Shown here: positions 54,647 through 63,838 of the stretch, piece by piece
Layout of the letters: every line of letters starts with the position of its first letter
How positions within the stretch are numbered: the first letter of the stretch is position 1
From: Rhizobium sp. 11515TR
GTDB lineage: Bacteria > Pseudomonadota > Alphaproteobacteria > Rhizobiales > Rhizobiaceae
Length of the DNA: 64,000 nucleotides
Reading direction: 5' to 3'
Assembly: GCF_002277895.1 (NCBI RefSeq)
Contig: NZ_CP022998.1
Span: 1,655,501-1,719,500 of the forward strand
Notes under the pieces: model-generated
Database searches by the model: none
What the model was told of the DNA's origin: nothing
Seen by the model: only the letters and a program-made list of their open reading frames with translations
Program-made: the position numbers and the translations under genes

Positions 54647-55558
54647 ATGGCGCGGTTTGTCCGGTGGTTGCTTTGTCTGTTCGGCGTGATCATTCTTGGC
54701 TGTGGCGCCGTCTATGTCATCACCGCGCCGTCGCCTTTGCCGGCGAGTCATTGGGCCAATCTCGGCGATCCCGACGTCAAGAACGGGCAGATGGTTTTCT
54801 GGGCGGGCGGCTGCACGAGCTGTCATGCGGCTCCCGGCGCGCAGGGTGACGCCAAGCTGGTGCTTTCGGGCGGTCTGGCGCTGACGAGCCCCTTCGGCAC
54901 TTTCCATGTGCCGAATATCTCGCCGGATGAGAAAGCCGGGCTCGGAACCTGGACGCTTGCCGATTTCGGCAATGCCATGAAGCGCGGCGTCGGCAAAAAC
55001 GGCGAGCACCTCTACCCATCCTTTCCCTACGGCTCCTATACCCGTATGAGCGACAAGGACATCAACGATCTCTGGGCTTTCCTGAAGACGCTGCCGAAGA
55101 GCGACAATGTCGCTCCGCCGCATGAGCTGCCTTTTCCCTTCAATATTCGGCTGGCGCTCGGCGGCTGGAAGTTCCTCTATCTCAACGACCAGCCGCGCGT
55201 TGTGCTCGCCAGTGCCGATGAGAAGGTCAAGCGCGGGCAATATCTCGTGGAAGGGCCGGGACATTGCGGCGAATGCCACACGCCGCGCGACAGCCTCGGC
55301 GGCTTCGTAAGCGGCCAATGGCTGGCGGGAGCGCCCAATCCGGAGGGTAGGGGGCAGATCCCCGATATCACGCCCGGCTCGAAGGCCATCGGCAGCTGGA
55401 GCGCCGGCGACATCGCCACCTACCTTGAAACCGGCTTTACGCCGGACTACGACTCCGCCGGCGGCTCGATGGCCGAAGTCCAGCAGAACATCGCCCATCT
55501 GCCGGCAGCCGACCGCGAGGCGGTCGCGGCCTACCTGAAGGCGCTGCCGGCGAAGTAA
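54647..55558 (+). CDS. Dihaem cytochrome c, membrane-anchored
   Basis: The 303-residue protein has an N-terminal membrane anchor (FVRWLLCLFGVIILGCGAVYV) and two haem motifs: CTSCH near residue 55 and CGECH near 205, so two class I domains. It resembles the cytochrome subunit of alcohol and other quinoprotein dehydrogenases. The axial methionines are not assigned with confidence. It follows the c'-type gene in the same direction, and may pass electrons with it. The ATG at 54647 is preferred over a TTG four codons earlier. Confidence 0.88.
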   Translation: MARFVRWLLCLFGVIILGCGAVYVITAPSPLPASHWANLGDPDVKNGQMVFWAGGCTSCHAAPGAQGDAKLVLSGGLALTSPFGTFHVPNISPDEKAGLGTWTLADFGNAMKRGVGKNGEHLYPSFPYGSYTRMSDKDINDLWAFLKTLPKSDNVAPPHELPFPFNIRLALGGWKFLYLNDQPRVVLASADEKVKRGQYLVEGPGHCGECHTPRDSLGGFVSGQWLAGAPNPEGRGQIPDITPGSKAIGSWSAGDIATYLETGFTPDYDSAGGSMAEVQQNIAHLPAADREAVAAYLKALPAK

Positions 55559-55571
55559 AGCCGCGAGGTGC

Positions 55572-56351
55572 TCAAGCCGCGCCTGCGCGTCGGGCGAGAT
55601 AGAGATGGGTTTCATAGTGCAATTCAAATACGCCACCACGCGCGTTGATGGCATCGGCAAGCTCGAAAAGCAGCGCCTCTCTCCGATCCTCGCTCAAAAG
55701 CCGGTAGCTTGAAAGCGTCCGCAAAAGATCAGTATAGCTCTGCGCCGTGTGCGACCGGCGCCAGGAATAAGAGTGGTGCGCCGGAGCTCCGAAGTGGTCG
55801 GACTGCCGCAGCTCCCGAGCAATAGGGCCATCAGGCAGATACCATGCCTCCACGGGCGGGCCGGCAAACTGCGGGGCATGGCAGGCGTAGATCCCCGCGA
55901 ACTTGTCGGATAGTGGCGGTTCCGGCTTCATCGGCACATTGCCGAAGACGGCGAGTGTTCCTTCCGGCGCCAGGAGAGCAGCCGTCGCAGCGAAGCGCAG
56001 TTCCGGCGAAACCCAATGGAAGGATTGTGCCGCGAATATCAGCCTGAAGCTCTCCGGCTTGCCCGGCCATGCTTCGAAGGTGGTTTGCTCGAAGCGCACT
56101 CGCGGAAATTCCGCCAATCTTTCCCGGGCAACCGCAATCAGTTCCGCGCCGGGATCAAGCGCGAGAATGGAGAGGCCACGGCGGGCAAAGCCCTCTGTCG
56201 CCTGTCCGCTGCCGCAGCCGATTTCGAGGACCTGATCCTTGGCTTCCAGCCCGGCAAAATCGATGACATCGGCAAAAAGCGCCGCTGGATAGAGTGGGCG
56301 GGAAGTATTGTAGAGGCTGGCGACGCCATCGAATGTGAACCGCTGTTCCAA
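55572..56351 (-). CDS. Class I SAM methyltransferase
   Basis: The 259-residue protein has the SAM motif I in VLEIGCGSGQATEGFARRG, followed by ALDPGAELIAVARERL. FAAQSFHWVSPELRF is a motif II/III region of the UbiE/Tam-like type. The substrate is unknown. No in-frame ATG fits; I take a TTG at 56351 because GGAG lies 7 bases upstream and LEQRFTFDGVASLY matches related N-termini. It converges on the cytochrome gene and is divergent from the C39-like gene. Confidence 0.82.
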   Translation of the reverse strand: MEQRFTFDGVASLYNTSRPLYPAALFADVIDFAGLEAKDQVLEIGCGSGQATEGFARRGLSILALDPGAELIAVARERLAEFPRVRFEQTTFEAWPGKPESFRLIFAAQSFHWVSPELRFAATAALLAPEGTLAVFGNVPMKPEPPLSDKFAGIYACHAPQFAGPPVEAWYLPDGPIARELRQSDHFGAPAHHSYSWRRSHTAQSYTDLLRTLSSYRLLSEDRREALLFELADAINARGGVFELHYETHLYLARRAGAA

Positions 56352-56444
56352 GTCGCATCTCCAGTTGCAGATCGAAGTTAACAGCCATTTTTCTAGCGCA
56401 TTTCCGGTCAAGCTTGTAGTTACAGGATTCGGCAACAGGAGAGG

Positions 56445-57077
56445 GTGGTCGTGGACGCAAGGGTGGCGCGGAAGGTTCCTTATTTCAGTCAATGGGAAAC
56501 GCCTGACATGACATTGGCGGTCGTCGCCGAGGGCGCACAATCAGCCTTGCTGAAGGACCCGCTCTGGGCGTCATCCGGCGCAAGCAGCATCGAGGATTAT
56601 GCCCGCTGGGCCGGCAATCTTTGCGGCATGGCCTGCCTGAAGATGGTGCTCGCCGCCCGCACCGGCAAAACCATCCCGATCATGGATCTGGCCATGGGTT
56701 GTAGGGAGTATGGCGGCTATGTCGAGGAGGCAGATGGCCGGATCAAAGGATTGATCTATGCGCCCTTCGTCCCGTTCGTGCGGGATCGCTTCGATCTGAA
56801 TGCCCGGATCGTTACCGGGATTTCCGTCAATGACGTCGCGGATATCCTCATGCAGTCGGAGTTTTTCATCGCGTCGGTGCATCATTCGATCCGCTGGCCA
56901 GAGACCGAGCCGCCGGCCAAGGGCGGCCATCTCGTGCTGGTAACATCTGCCGACGGAAACAGCATCCGCTTCCACAATCCCTCCGGCCACGTCGATGCGA
57001 CGCGCGAGAATGCGGAGATGCCGTTGGAGGTGTTCGAGAGGTTCTTTGCAGGCCGCGGGATCGCCATCGATCACTGA
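56445..57077 (+). CDS. C39-like cysteine peptidase family protein
   Basis: The 210-residue protein starts at GTG; an alternative GTG two codons later fits the GGAGAGG better. It shows the papain-like triad of C39-like peptidases: Cys60 in NLCGMACLKM, His162 in AKGGHLVLVT and Asn/Asp in IRFHNPSGH. There is no signal peptide, unlike bacteriocin-processing C39 proteins. The target is unknown. The stop runs into a copy of the dispersed repeat. It is divergent from the methyltransferase gene. Confidence 0.75.
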   Translation: MVVDARVARKVPYFSQWETPDMTLAVVAEGAQSALLKDPLWASSGASSIEDYARWAGNLCGMACLKMVLAARTGKTIPIMDLAMGCREYGGYVEEADGRIKGLIYAPFVPFVRDRFDLNARIVTGISVNDVADILMQSEFFIASVHHSIRWPETEPPAKGGHLVLVTSADGNSIRFHNPSGHVDATRENAEMPLEVFERFFAGRGIAIDH

Positions 57078-57137
57078 AGCATTTCCAGGAAAAGTGCGCA
57101 GCGGTTTTCGGAACGCGCAAAACCAGAAACACTCTAA
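57077..57137. repeat. Dispersed intergenic repeat, short copy
   Basis: AAGCATTTCCAGGAAAAGTG, CGCAGCGGTTTTCGG and ACTCTAAAA match the best copy's ends and core, but the middle is shortened to about 60 bases. It begins at the stop codon of the C39-like gene. Confidence 0.7.
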
Positions 57138-57175
57138 AAATCAATATCGGATGGCGATCCTGTTAAAGGCCGGCA

Positions 57176-57664
57176 TCAGGCGAGAGCCTGAAGGTAGCGC
57201 ATGCCGGTGACCGGGCGCGGCTTGAAATCCATGTTTTCATAGAAACGATGGGCTTGGAAATTGCCCGTCGCGGCGCCGACCGAAAGGTAGCTGCAGCCGG
57301 CCTTGCGGGCGATATCGCGGGCGCGGTCGACGAGATGCTGTCCAACGCCATGGCCGCGATGACCGTCGCGCACGAAGAGATGATGCAGATCCATGCCGCG
57401 CTGGCCCTCTTGCGCCTTGTAGAGCGGCACGAGGATGGCGTAGCCGATCAGCCCTTGCTCGCCTTCGGCGACAAGCGCCGTGATCCAGGGCACGGGGCCG
57501 AAGAGATCGCGCTCAAGCTGCTCTGGCGTCGTGCCGGAGGGGTCGCCGTGGTGGGCGGCCAGCAGCCGGATCATGTCGTTGAGTTCAGGCAGGTCACGCG
57601 GCTGCGCGTTGCGGATGGTGATGACAGGGGGGCGGAGAAGTGAGATGTCGCTATCGTCTAGCAT
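57176..57664 (-). CDS. GNAT acetyltransferase
   Basis: The 162-residue protein has the GNAT acetyl-CoA loop VRDGHRGHGVGQHLVD and a preceding MDLHHLF. The opening ITIRNAQPRDLPELNDMIR is usual. FYENMDFKPRPVTG closes the fold. It is probably a small-molecule N-acetyltransferase. The gene is 196 bases from the MerR gene and not evidently linked to it. Confidence 0.85.
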   Translation of the reverse strand: MLDDSDISLLRPPVITIRNAQPRDLPELNDMIRLLAAHHGDPSGTTPEQLERDLFGPVPWITALVAEGEQGLIGYAILVPLYKAQEGQRGMDLHHLFVRDGHRGHGVGQHLVDRARDIARKAGCSYLSVGAATGNFQAHRFYENMDFKPRPVTGMRYLQALA

Positions 57665-57860
57665 GGCATTTTGCGTCCTTGTTTTTCAATGAGCCGTCAG
57701 GACGCTGCCGATACAACAAAGCCGCCTGACGGCGGCTTGTTGACATATGATCTGTCTTGGCCGCCCGTTAAAGGTACAGCCAAAAATACGAGCAATTATG
57801 GAGCGCGTGCGTGATCATGGGCGCATCAATGATCCGGTTCAGCGCGTTTGTCAATGGGAC

Positions 57861-58274
57861 TCAGTGCTCGTGTTCGCACAGGCCGTGATCGGAGAGCGCA
57901 CGGATGACGTAGCAGTCCTCGATGCTGTGGCCGTCGCAATGCGAGACGATGCGCTCCAATTCGTGCTCGAGCTTCTTCAGCCGCGCGATCTTGGTGCGAA
58001 CGTCATCCAGATGCTCCTTGGCGATGCGGTCGGCACCGACGCAGGGGCGGTCCGGATGCTGGCTGAGTGAAATCAGCTCCTTGATGGCATCGATCGTCAG
58101 TCCGAGGTCGCGGCCGTGTCTGATAAAGGCGAGGCGATCGAGATCGGCTTTGGAATAACGTCGTTGATTGCCTTCGCTGCGTTCCGGTTCCGAGATCAGG
58201 CCCATCTGCTCGTAATAGCGGATTGTCGGCACTTTCACGCCAGTATGTCTCGATAGATCGCCGATGGTCAGCAT
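57861..58274 (-). CDS. MerR-family heavy-metal regulator
   Basis: A 137-residue MerR protein with the winged helix MLTIGDLSRHTGVKVPTIRY and the dimer helix. Metal-binding residues match the ZntR/CadR/PbrR type: Cys78 in DRPCVGAD, Cys113, His116 and Cys121 in SHCDGHSIEDC, with extra Cys133/His at the end (CEHEH). It therefore probably senses Zn, Cd or Pb. It is divergent from the DmeR gene at 58466. A CTCTAG-N3-CTAGAG repeat lies just upstream of its start, like other MerR operators. No exporter gene follows on its own strand. Confidence 0.88.
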   Translation of the reverse strand: MLTIGDLSRHTGVKVPTIRYYEQMGLISEPERSEGNQRRYSKADLDRLAFIRHGRDLGLTIDAIKELISLSQHPDRPCVGADRIAKEHLDDVRTKIARLKKLEHELERIVSHCDGHSIEDCYVIRALSDHGLCEHEH

Positions 58275-58290
58275 TGAGCGGCTCCAATAC

Positions 58291-58305
58291 CTCTAGTCTC
58301 TAGAG
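58291..58305. promoter_or_regulatory. Candidate MerR operator
   Basis: CTCTAG-tct-CTAGAG is a perfect inverted repeat 17 bases upstream of the MerR start. It resembles the CTATAG/CTAGAG-type sites of lead and cadmium MerR regulators. I cannot assign clear -35 and -10 boxes around it. Confidence 0.5.
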
Positions 58306-58430
58306 CAATATATGCGGCTGTCATCGCAAAAATGCAAGGTCAGGTAGGGCTAACTGCCCCCAGGTAGTGTTCCGCTTTCTCATTGCCCAGGCCGTCGTCG
58401 CAAGAAGGTGCTTCCAATCTGCTGCAATAA

Positions 58431-58455
58431 ATACTATACCCCCCTATACTATAAT
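58431..58455. promoter_or_regulatory. Candidate DmeR/RcnR-type operator
   Basis: ATACTATACCCCCCTATACTATA holds a C6 tract flanked by TATA, starting 35 bases before the DmeR start. RcnR- and DmeR-type repressors bind sites with a G/C-tract flanked by AT-rich inverted repeats, so this is a good self-regulation site. Confidence 0.65.
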
Positions 58456-58465
58456 CGAGGCCACG

Positions 58466-58738
58466 ATGTCCCATACCATCCGTCAGCAAGCCAAGCTCCT
58501 TTCACGCGTCCGGCGCCTCAAAGGGCAGATGGAAGCGGTGGAGCGGGCGCTCGAGTCCGAGCGTCCCTGCGGGGAAATCTTGCAGTTGCTGGCCTCCATT
58601 CGCGGCGCCCTGACGGGGCTAACCGGGGAGGTTCTGGAAGACCATCTGCAGGAGCATGTGTTGCATGCCGAAAGCGAAGGGGCCCGCCGTCGGGCGGTCG
58701 ACGAGATTGCCGACGTGCTGAAGACCTATCTGCGGTGA
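58466..58738 (+). CDS. dmeR: RcnR/DmeR-type Ni/Co-sensing repressor
   Basis: The 90-residue all-helical repressor belongs to the CsoR/RcnR (DUF156) family. The metal-ligand residues of RcnR are all present: His3 in MSHTIR, Cys35 in RPCGEI, and His60 and His64 in LEDHLQEHVLH. This is the Ni/Co set rather than the copper set. The first residues MSHTIRQQAKLLSRVRRLKG are typical. It precedes a CDF exporter 135 bases downstream, the arrangement of dmeRF reported for R. leguminosarum. Confidence 0.92.
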   Translation: MSHTIRQQAKLLSRVRRLKGQMEAVERALESERPCGEILQLLASIRGALTGLTGEVLEDHLQEHVLHAESEGARRRAVDEIADVLKTYLR

Positions 58739-58743
58739 CCAAA

Positions 58744-58788
58744 GCATGTCGCGCAAAAGTGTGCGGCGGTTTTGAGATAACGACATGC
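58744..58788. repeat. Divergent relative of the dispersed repeat
   Basis: GCATGTCGCGCAAAAGTGTG, GCGGCGGTTTTG and CGACATGC resemble the dispersed repeat core but with different ends (GCATGTCG/CGACATGC). It lies between dmeR and dmeF. Confidence 0.5.
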
Positions 58789-58873
58789 GAAAAATCGAAG
58801 ACATGAAACGCCGGGAGTGCATCTGAAAGATCGCGATGCGTTTTATGGTTTCAGGCAACAAGAGAGTGATGTC

Positions 58874-59890
<1,017 letters not shown>

Positions 59891-59975
59891 AATCCGTTAG
59901 CAATCGGTCAGGTCAGAGGCTTGCCATATTCCTCGCATAGCCCAAGACCTGCCGATTCCGCTGGAGGCCTCTCAC

Positions 59976-60974
59976 ATGCCAACATTGCTCACGCGCCGCC
60001 GCCTCATGGCTGGCTCGGTGCTGCTTATTCCCGCCCTGACCCTCGGCCCCGGTAGGCTTTTCGCGGAGGATAGCGGCGCATCGCCGCCTCCTCCGGCAAC
60101 GGACAATTCGACAACGCCCGACGCCGGCGGCCAGCGCCCGCAAGGCGACGGCGGAGCGCAGGACAATTCGCAACTGTCCGACGATGTCGACAAGCAACTT
60201 GCCGATTTGGAAAAGAGGACCGGCGGTCGTCTCGGCGTTTCGGTGCTCGACACCGAAACCAATATTTCGCTCGGCCATCGCGAGGAGGAGCATTTTCCCC
60301 TGTGCAGCACCTATAAGGCGCTTGCCGTCGGCTTTGTGCTGGCGCGCGTCGATCAGGGCACGGAAAAGCTCGACCGGCGCGTCAGCTACGGCAAGGACAA
60401 GGTTGTCACCTATTCGCCCGAAACTGAAAAGCATGCCGATGGCGATGGCATGACCATTGCCGAGCTCTGCGCAGCGGCGATCACGCTGAGCGACAACACG
60501 GCCGGCAATCTTCTGCTCGAAAGTTTCGGCGGACCTGCCGCGTTGACCTCGTGGCTGCGCACCACAGGCGACACCGAAACCCGCCTCGACCGCAACGAGC
60601 CGGATGTCAATCAGGCCGTCAAGGACGACCCGCGCGATACGACGACGCCGGATGCGATGCTGGATTCGATCGGCCTTCTGACACTCGGCAATACGCTGTC
60701 GGAAACATCGAGGGATCAGCTGGTCAACTGGCTGGTCGCCAATACCACAGGCGACAACCGTCTGCGGGCAGGCCTGCCGAAGGAGTGGAAGGTCGGCGAT
60801 AAGACCGGCACGGGCAATAACGGCTCCTATGCGGATATCGCTGTTATCTGGCCGCCGGACCGCGGTGCGATCCTGGTCACGACATTTGTTGCCGAGGCGA
60901 CCGCATCTGCAAAGGATGTTGAGGCAGTGTTTGCCGAGATCAGCAAGATCGTGGTCGATATGGTAGGGCAATAG
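59976..60974 (+). CDS. Class A beta-lactamase
   Basis: The 332-residue protein has a Tat-like signal (TRRRLMAGSVLLIPALTLG) and a long Gly/Pro/Asp-rich linker to about residue 65. All class A motifs are present: Ser111 and Lys114 in CSTYK, SDN at 172-174, the Glu208-x3-Asn212 omega loop in RNEPDVN and KTG at 276-278. The cysteine before the active serine has no partner near KTG, unlike carbapenemases with the 69-238 disulfide. It hydrolyses penicillins or cephalosporins in the periplasm. No AmpR-type regulator lies beside it. Confidence 0.93.
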   Translation: MPTLLTRRRLMAGSVLLIPALTLGPGRLFAEDSGASPPPPATDNSTTPDAGGQRPQGDGGAQDNSQLSDDVDKQLADLEKRTGGRLGVSVLDTETNISLGHREEEHFPLCSTYKALAVGFVLARVDQGTEKLDRRVSYGKDKVVTYSPETEKHADGDGMTIAELCAAAITLSDNTAGNLLLESFGGPAALTSWLRTTGDTETRLDRNEPDVNQAVKDDPRDTTTPDAMLDSIGLLTLGNTLSETSRDQLVNWLVANTTGDNRLRAGLPKEWKVGDKTGTGNNGSYADIAVIWPPDRGAILVTTFVAEATASAKDVEAVFAEISKIVVDMVGQ

Positions 60975-60995
60975 CGAGATATCGATAATAAAAAC

Positions 60996-61037
60996 AAGAC
61001 GATACGGGTGCGATGTGAATCAGCTCCGTATCGTCTT
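60996..61037. terminator. Convergent terminator hairpin
   Basis: AAGACGATACGG (60996-61007) and CCGTATCGTCTT (61026-61037) are exact complements with an 18-base loop. They lie between the beta-lactamase and the convergent Ser-rich gene. The arms begin and end with A/T, so the element could serve both sides. Confidence 0.65.
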
Positions 61038-61057
61038 CAAGTGGTTTGGCAATTGAC

Positions 61058-61588
61058 TCAGACGAGCGTCAGTGCGGAAGCAGCGCTGTCCGTTTCCTCA
61101 TCGCCGTCACTATCGGCATTGCCGGTGCCGAGCTTCTGTTTGATCTCATCGGCAATCTGGTCGTTGATCGCCTTCTGTTGGTCGGCCGGCAAGGACTTGA
61201 AAGAATCTTCCGTCAAACCATGCGCTTCCAGATATTGTGCGCGGATCTTTTGGGCCGGCGTCATATTTGCCCATTTGGCAAACTCGTCGAGAATGTCCTG
61301 ATCGGACTGTCCGCTTGACGATGCCGAGCTGCTGGAAGCACTTGCGCCAGACTGGTCGTCAGCGGAGCCTGATGTCGAAGACGAGGAATCACCGAACTGG
61401 CTGAGCCAGAGGCCCGACGAAATGGAGGAAGGGACGCCGCTGGAGGAAATGGAAGGCCCCTGCGCATCGTCCTGGTCGCCGCCACCGTCGCCCGGCAGCG
61501 AAAAGGGCGCGCTGTCGTCGCTGTCGCCGCTCTGCTGGCTGCGGATCGGCGCACTGAAATAGTTTTGGGTGCTGCTGTGCACTTTCAT
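61058..61588 (-). CDS. Ser-rich acidic protein of unknown function
   Basis: The 176-residue product starts MKVHSSTQNYFSAPIRSQQS. It continues with low-complexity Ser/Asp/Gly stretches such as SSSSTSGSADDQSG and SASSSSASSSG. An ordered C-terminal helical region, DEFAKWANMTPAQKIRAQYLEAHGL and DSFKSLPADQQKAINDQIAD, covers about residues 105-160. No signal peptide is seen, so export would be non-classical. I do not recognise a characterised family. GGGAG precedes three tandem ATGs; I use the last. Confidence 0.65.
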   Translation of the reverse strand: MKVHSSTQNYFSAPIRSQQSGDSDDSAPFSLPGDGGGDQDDAQGPSISSSGVPSSISSGLWLSQFGDSSSSTSGSADDQSGASASSSSASSSGQSDQDILDEFAKWANMTPAQKIRAQYLEAHGLTEDSFKSLPADQQKAINDQIADEIKQKLGTGNADSDGDEETDSAASALTLV

Positions 61589-61661
61589 CATCATGTCTCC
61601 CAACAGGTTGCTGGGACGATGACTCTGCAAGCCTGTCTGGGGCTTGTGCGCTCAAGCTTCC

Positions 61662-63167
61662 TCAGGTGCCGCAAAAGGTCTGAAGCACCCGTTCTGTCGG
61701 CAATGGTGGTTCCGCATAGGGCGCAAAGCCTGGCTGATCCTCGTATGGGGTCGCGAGCACCTTCACCAATGCTTCGAATAGCGAAAAGTCGCCGTCCTCC
61801 ACGGCAGCCTCGATGGCCTGCTCGATCCGGTGATTGCGGGGAATGAAGGCGGGATTGACCTTGCGCATCGCCGCCGCCCGCGCTGCCGGCGTCTGCGGAT
61901 CGCGAGCTAGCCGCTCGCGCCAGCGTTCGAGCCAAGGTGTCGTTGACTGCGGATCGCTGAAGGTCGCGGCAAAATCGCCGACGTCCTCATCCTCGGCGAG
62001 GGCGGCCAGCCGGCGGAAGGTGAGGGTGAAATCCGTGCCCTGCTGCTGCATCGTCGCCAGCAGCGACTGTACCAGTTCGAGATCGCCGTCTTCCTCGCTC
62101 GCAAGCCCGATCTTGGCACGCATGCCGGCAAGCCAATAGCCCTGGAAATGCTCGCCATAGGCTTTGATGACTGTGTTCGCCAGTTCGATCGCCGTATCGA
62201 CGGAGGGGTCGATCAGCGGGATCAGCGTCTCGCCGAGGCGCGCGAGATTCCATTGGCCGATCGCCGGCTGGTTGGCATAGGCATAGCGGCCATTGCGGTC
62301 GATGGACGAGAACACGGTCGCCGGATCATAGGCATCCATGAAGGCGCAGGGACCGAAATCGATCGTCTCGCCCGATACGGTCATATTGTCGGTGTTCATC
62401 ACGCCGTGAATGAAGCCGACATGCAGCCAGCGCGCGATCAATGAAGCTTGCCGGTCGGCCACGGCTTCGAGCAGGGCGAGATAAGGGTTCTTCCGGTCTC
62501 GGATCTCGGGATAGTGCCGAGCAATGACGTAATCCGCGAGGGTTCGTACGCTCTTCGTATCGCCCCGCGCCGCAAAGAACTGGAAGGTGCCGACGCGGAT
62601 ATGACTTGCCGCTACCCGAGTAAACACTGCACCCGGCAGCACTTTCTCGCGATAGACAGGCTCTCCGGTGATCACGGCAGCAAGCGCCCGCGTCGTCGGA
62701 ATGCCAAGCGCGTGCATCGCCTCGCTGACGATATATTCGCGCAGCACCGGGCCGAGTGCGGCGCGCCCGTCGCCGCGGCGGGAAAACGGCGTAGGCCCCG
62801 ACCCCTTGAGTTGGATGTCCCGGCGCCTGCCATTCCGATCCTTCACCTCGCCGAGGAGGATCGCGCGTCCGTCGCCAAGCTGTGGCACGAAATTGCCGAA
62901 TTGGTGGCCGGCATAGGCCATGGCGATGGGCTGCGATCCCAGTAGCAGTTCGTTTCCGGAAAAGATCGCCGCAGCATTCCGTTTCAGCGTTTCCACATCC
63001 AGCCCGAGTTCTCGTGCCAGTATCTCGTTGAACTTGACCAGCTGTGGCGCGGCAACCGGGGTCGGCGCCTGATCCGCGAAAAACTGCGGCGGCAGGCGCG
63101 CGTAGCTGTTGTCGAAGGCGACCGTCGGCGCCCGAAGGGCGGTATCATCGTTAAGAGGAGAGCTCAT
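61662..63167 (-). CDS. selO: SelO/YdiU family protein adenylyltransferase
   Basis: The 501-residue pseudokinase transfers AMP from ATP to protein hydroxyls. The opening VAFDNSYARLPPQFFAD is characteristic. AYAGHQFGNFVPQLGDGRAI, then DIQLKGSGPTPFSRRGDGRA gives the nucleotide-binding Lys. HGVMNTDNMTVSGETIDFGPC carries the metal-binding Asn/Asp. The ending lacks the selenocysteine/cysteine of longer orthologues: it closes VLQTFCGT, with Cys two residues before the end. AAGAGGAG precedes the ATG. It is divergent from the ParDE genes. Confidence 0.92.
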   Translation of the reverse strand: MSSPLNDDTALRAPTVAFDNSYARLPPQFFADQAPTPVAAPQLVKFNEILARELGLDVETLKRNAAAIFSGNELLLGSQPIAMAYAGHQFGNFVPQLGDGRAILLGEVKDRNGRRRDIQLKGSGPTPFSRRGDGRAALGPVLREYIVSEAMHALGIPTTRALAAVITGEPVYREKVLPGAVFTRVAASHIRVGTFQFFAARGDTKSVRTLADYVIARHYPEIRDRKNPYLALLEAVADRQASLIARWLHVGFIHGVMNTDNMTVSGETIDFGPCAFMDAYDPATVFSSIDRNGRYAYANQPAIGQWNLARLGETLIPLIDPSVDTAIELANTVIKAYGEHFQGYWLAGMRAKIGLASEEDGDLELVQSLLATMQQQGTDFTLTFRRLAALAEDEDVGDFAATFSDPQSTTPWLERWRERLARDPQTPAARAAAMRKVNPAFIPRNHRIEQAIEAAVEDGDFSLFEALVKVLATPYEDQPGFAPYAEPPLPTERVLQTFCGT

Positions 63168-63215
63168 GTTACTAAGGTAGGGCCGACGGAGAGGCGGCGC
63201 AAGGCGCTTGCTCTA

Positions 63216-63244
63216 GGTAGGAAATCATCCTACTTTATCCTACC
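63216..63244. promoter_or_regulatory. Candidate ParD operator
   Basis: GTAGGA-aatca-TCCTAC (63217-63233) plus a second TCCTACC at 63238-63244 lie 19-46 bases before the antitoxin start. Such iterated half-sites suit a ribbon-helix-helix antitoxin that represses its own operon. Confidence 0.5.
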
Positions 63245-63262
63245 GGATATGAGGAATTTGCG

Positions 63263-63523
63263 ATGAACGAGAAACTGAGCATTTCGCTCCCCAGTGAAAT
63301 GGTGGCGGCGATCAAGGCACGCGTCGATGCGGGCAGCTATGCCTCCACGAGCGAGGTGTTACGGGCGGCAGTCCGGGTCTGGCTGCGGGAAGAAGAGGAA
63401 TATCAGCAGCGGATCGCAGCGATCAGACAAAAGGTTGCCGCATCCTTGGATGACCCTCGGCCAAATTTGAGCGGACACGACGTAAAACAGCGCCTTGATG
63501 CTTTTTTTGACAAGCGTCGATAG
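63263..63523 (+). CDS. ParD/CopG-type antitoxin
   Basis: The 86-residue protein has an N-terminal ribbon-helix-helix DNA-binding domain: LSISLPSEMVAAIKARV with STSEVLRAAVRVWL. The C-terminal half (IAAIRQKVAASLDDP, NLSGHDVKQRLDAFFDK) would wrap the toxin. This is the ParD pattern of type II systems. A GAGGAATTTG site precedes the ATG. The toxin gene starts 3 bases after its stop. Confidence 0.9.
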   Translation: MNEKLSISLPSEMVAAIKARVDAGSYASTSEVLRAAVRVWLREEEEYQQRIAAIRQKVAASLDDPRPNLSGHDVKQRLDAFFDKRR

Positions 63524-63526
63524 ACC

Positions 63527-63838
63527 ATGGAGCGATATGCGGTCGAGTACCGCCCGGAGGCCATGGAAAATCTGCTTGAAATCGCAGCTAACGTGCTCGA
63601 GCTAAGTCAGAATATCAGAACAACGGAGGGGTATATTGGCCGTATTTACGCGCGTTGTGAAAAGATCGGCAATGCACCGTTCGGAGGCGTCGCTCGAGAC
63701 GACCTAGGTCCAGGCATTCGTATGGCGGTCTTCGAAAAGAGTATCGTCATCCTTTACGTCATTGTCGAAAATACGGTCTGGATCACCAACATCTTCTTCG
63801 GAAGCAGAGACTACGCGACGCTTGTGACGCGTCCCTAG
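63527..63838 (+). CDS. ParE/RelE-superfamily toxin
   Basis: The 103-residue protein has the ParE-like fold: VEYRPEAMENLLEIAANV, then SQNIRTTEGYIGRIYARCEKI and a conserved IGNAPFGGVARDDLGPGIRMA with the usual Arg. IVILYVIVENTVWITNIFFGSRDY ends the fold. Members poison DNA gyrase or cut mRNA; which one cannot be told. It is directly downstream of its antitoxin with no strong binding site, which favours lower toxin output. Confidence 0.88.
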   Translation: MERYAVEYRPEAMENLLEIAANVLELSQNIRTTEGYIGRIYARCEKIGNAPFGGVARDDLGPGIRMAVFEKSIVILYVIVENTVWITNIFFGSRDYATLVTRP

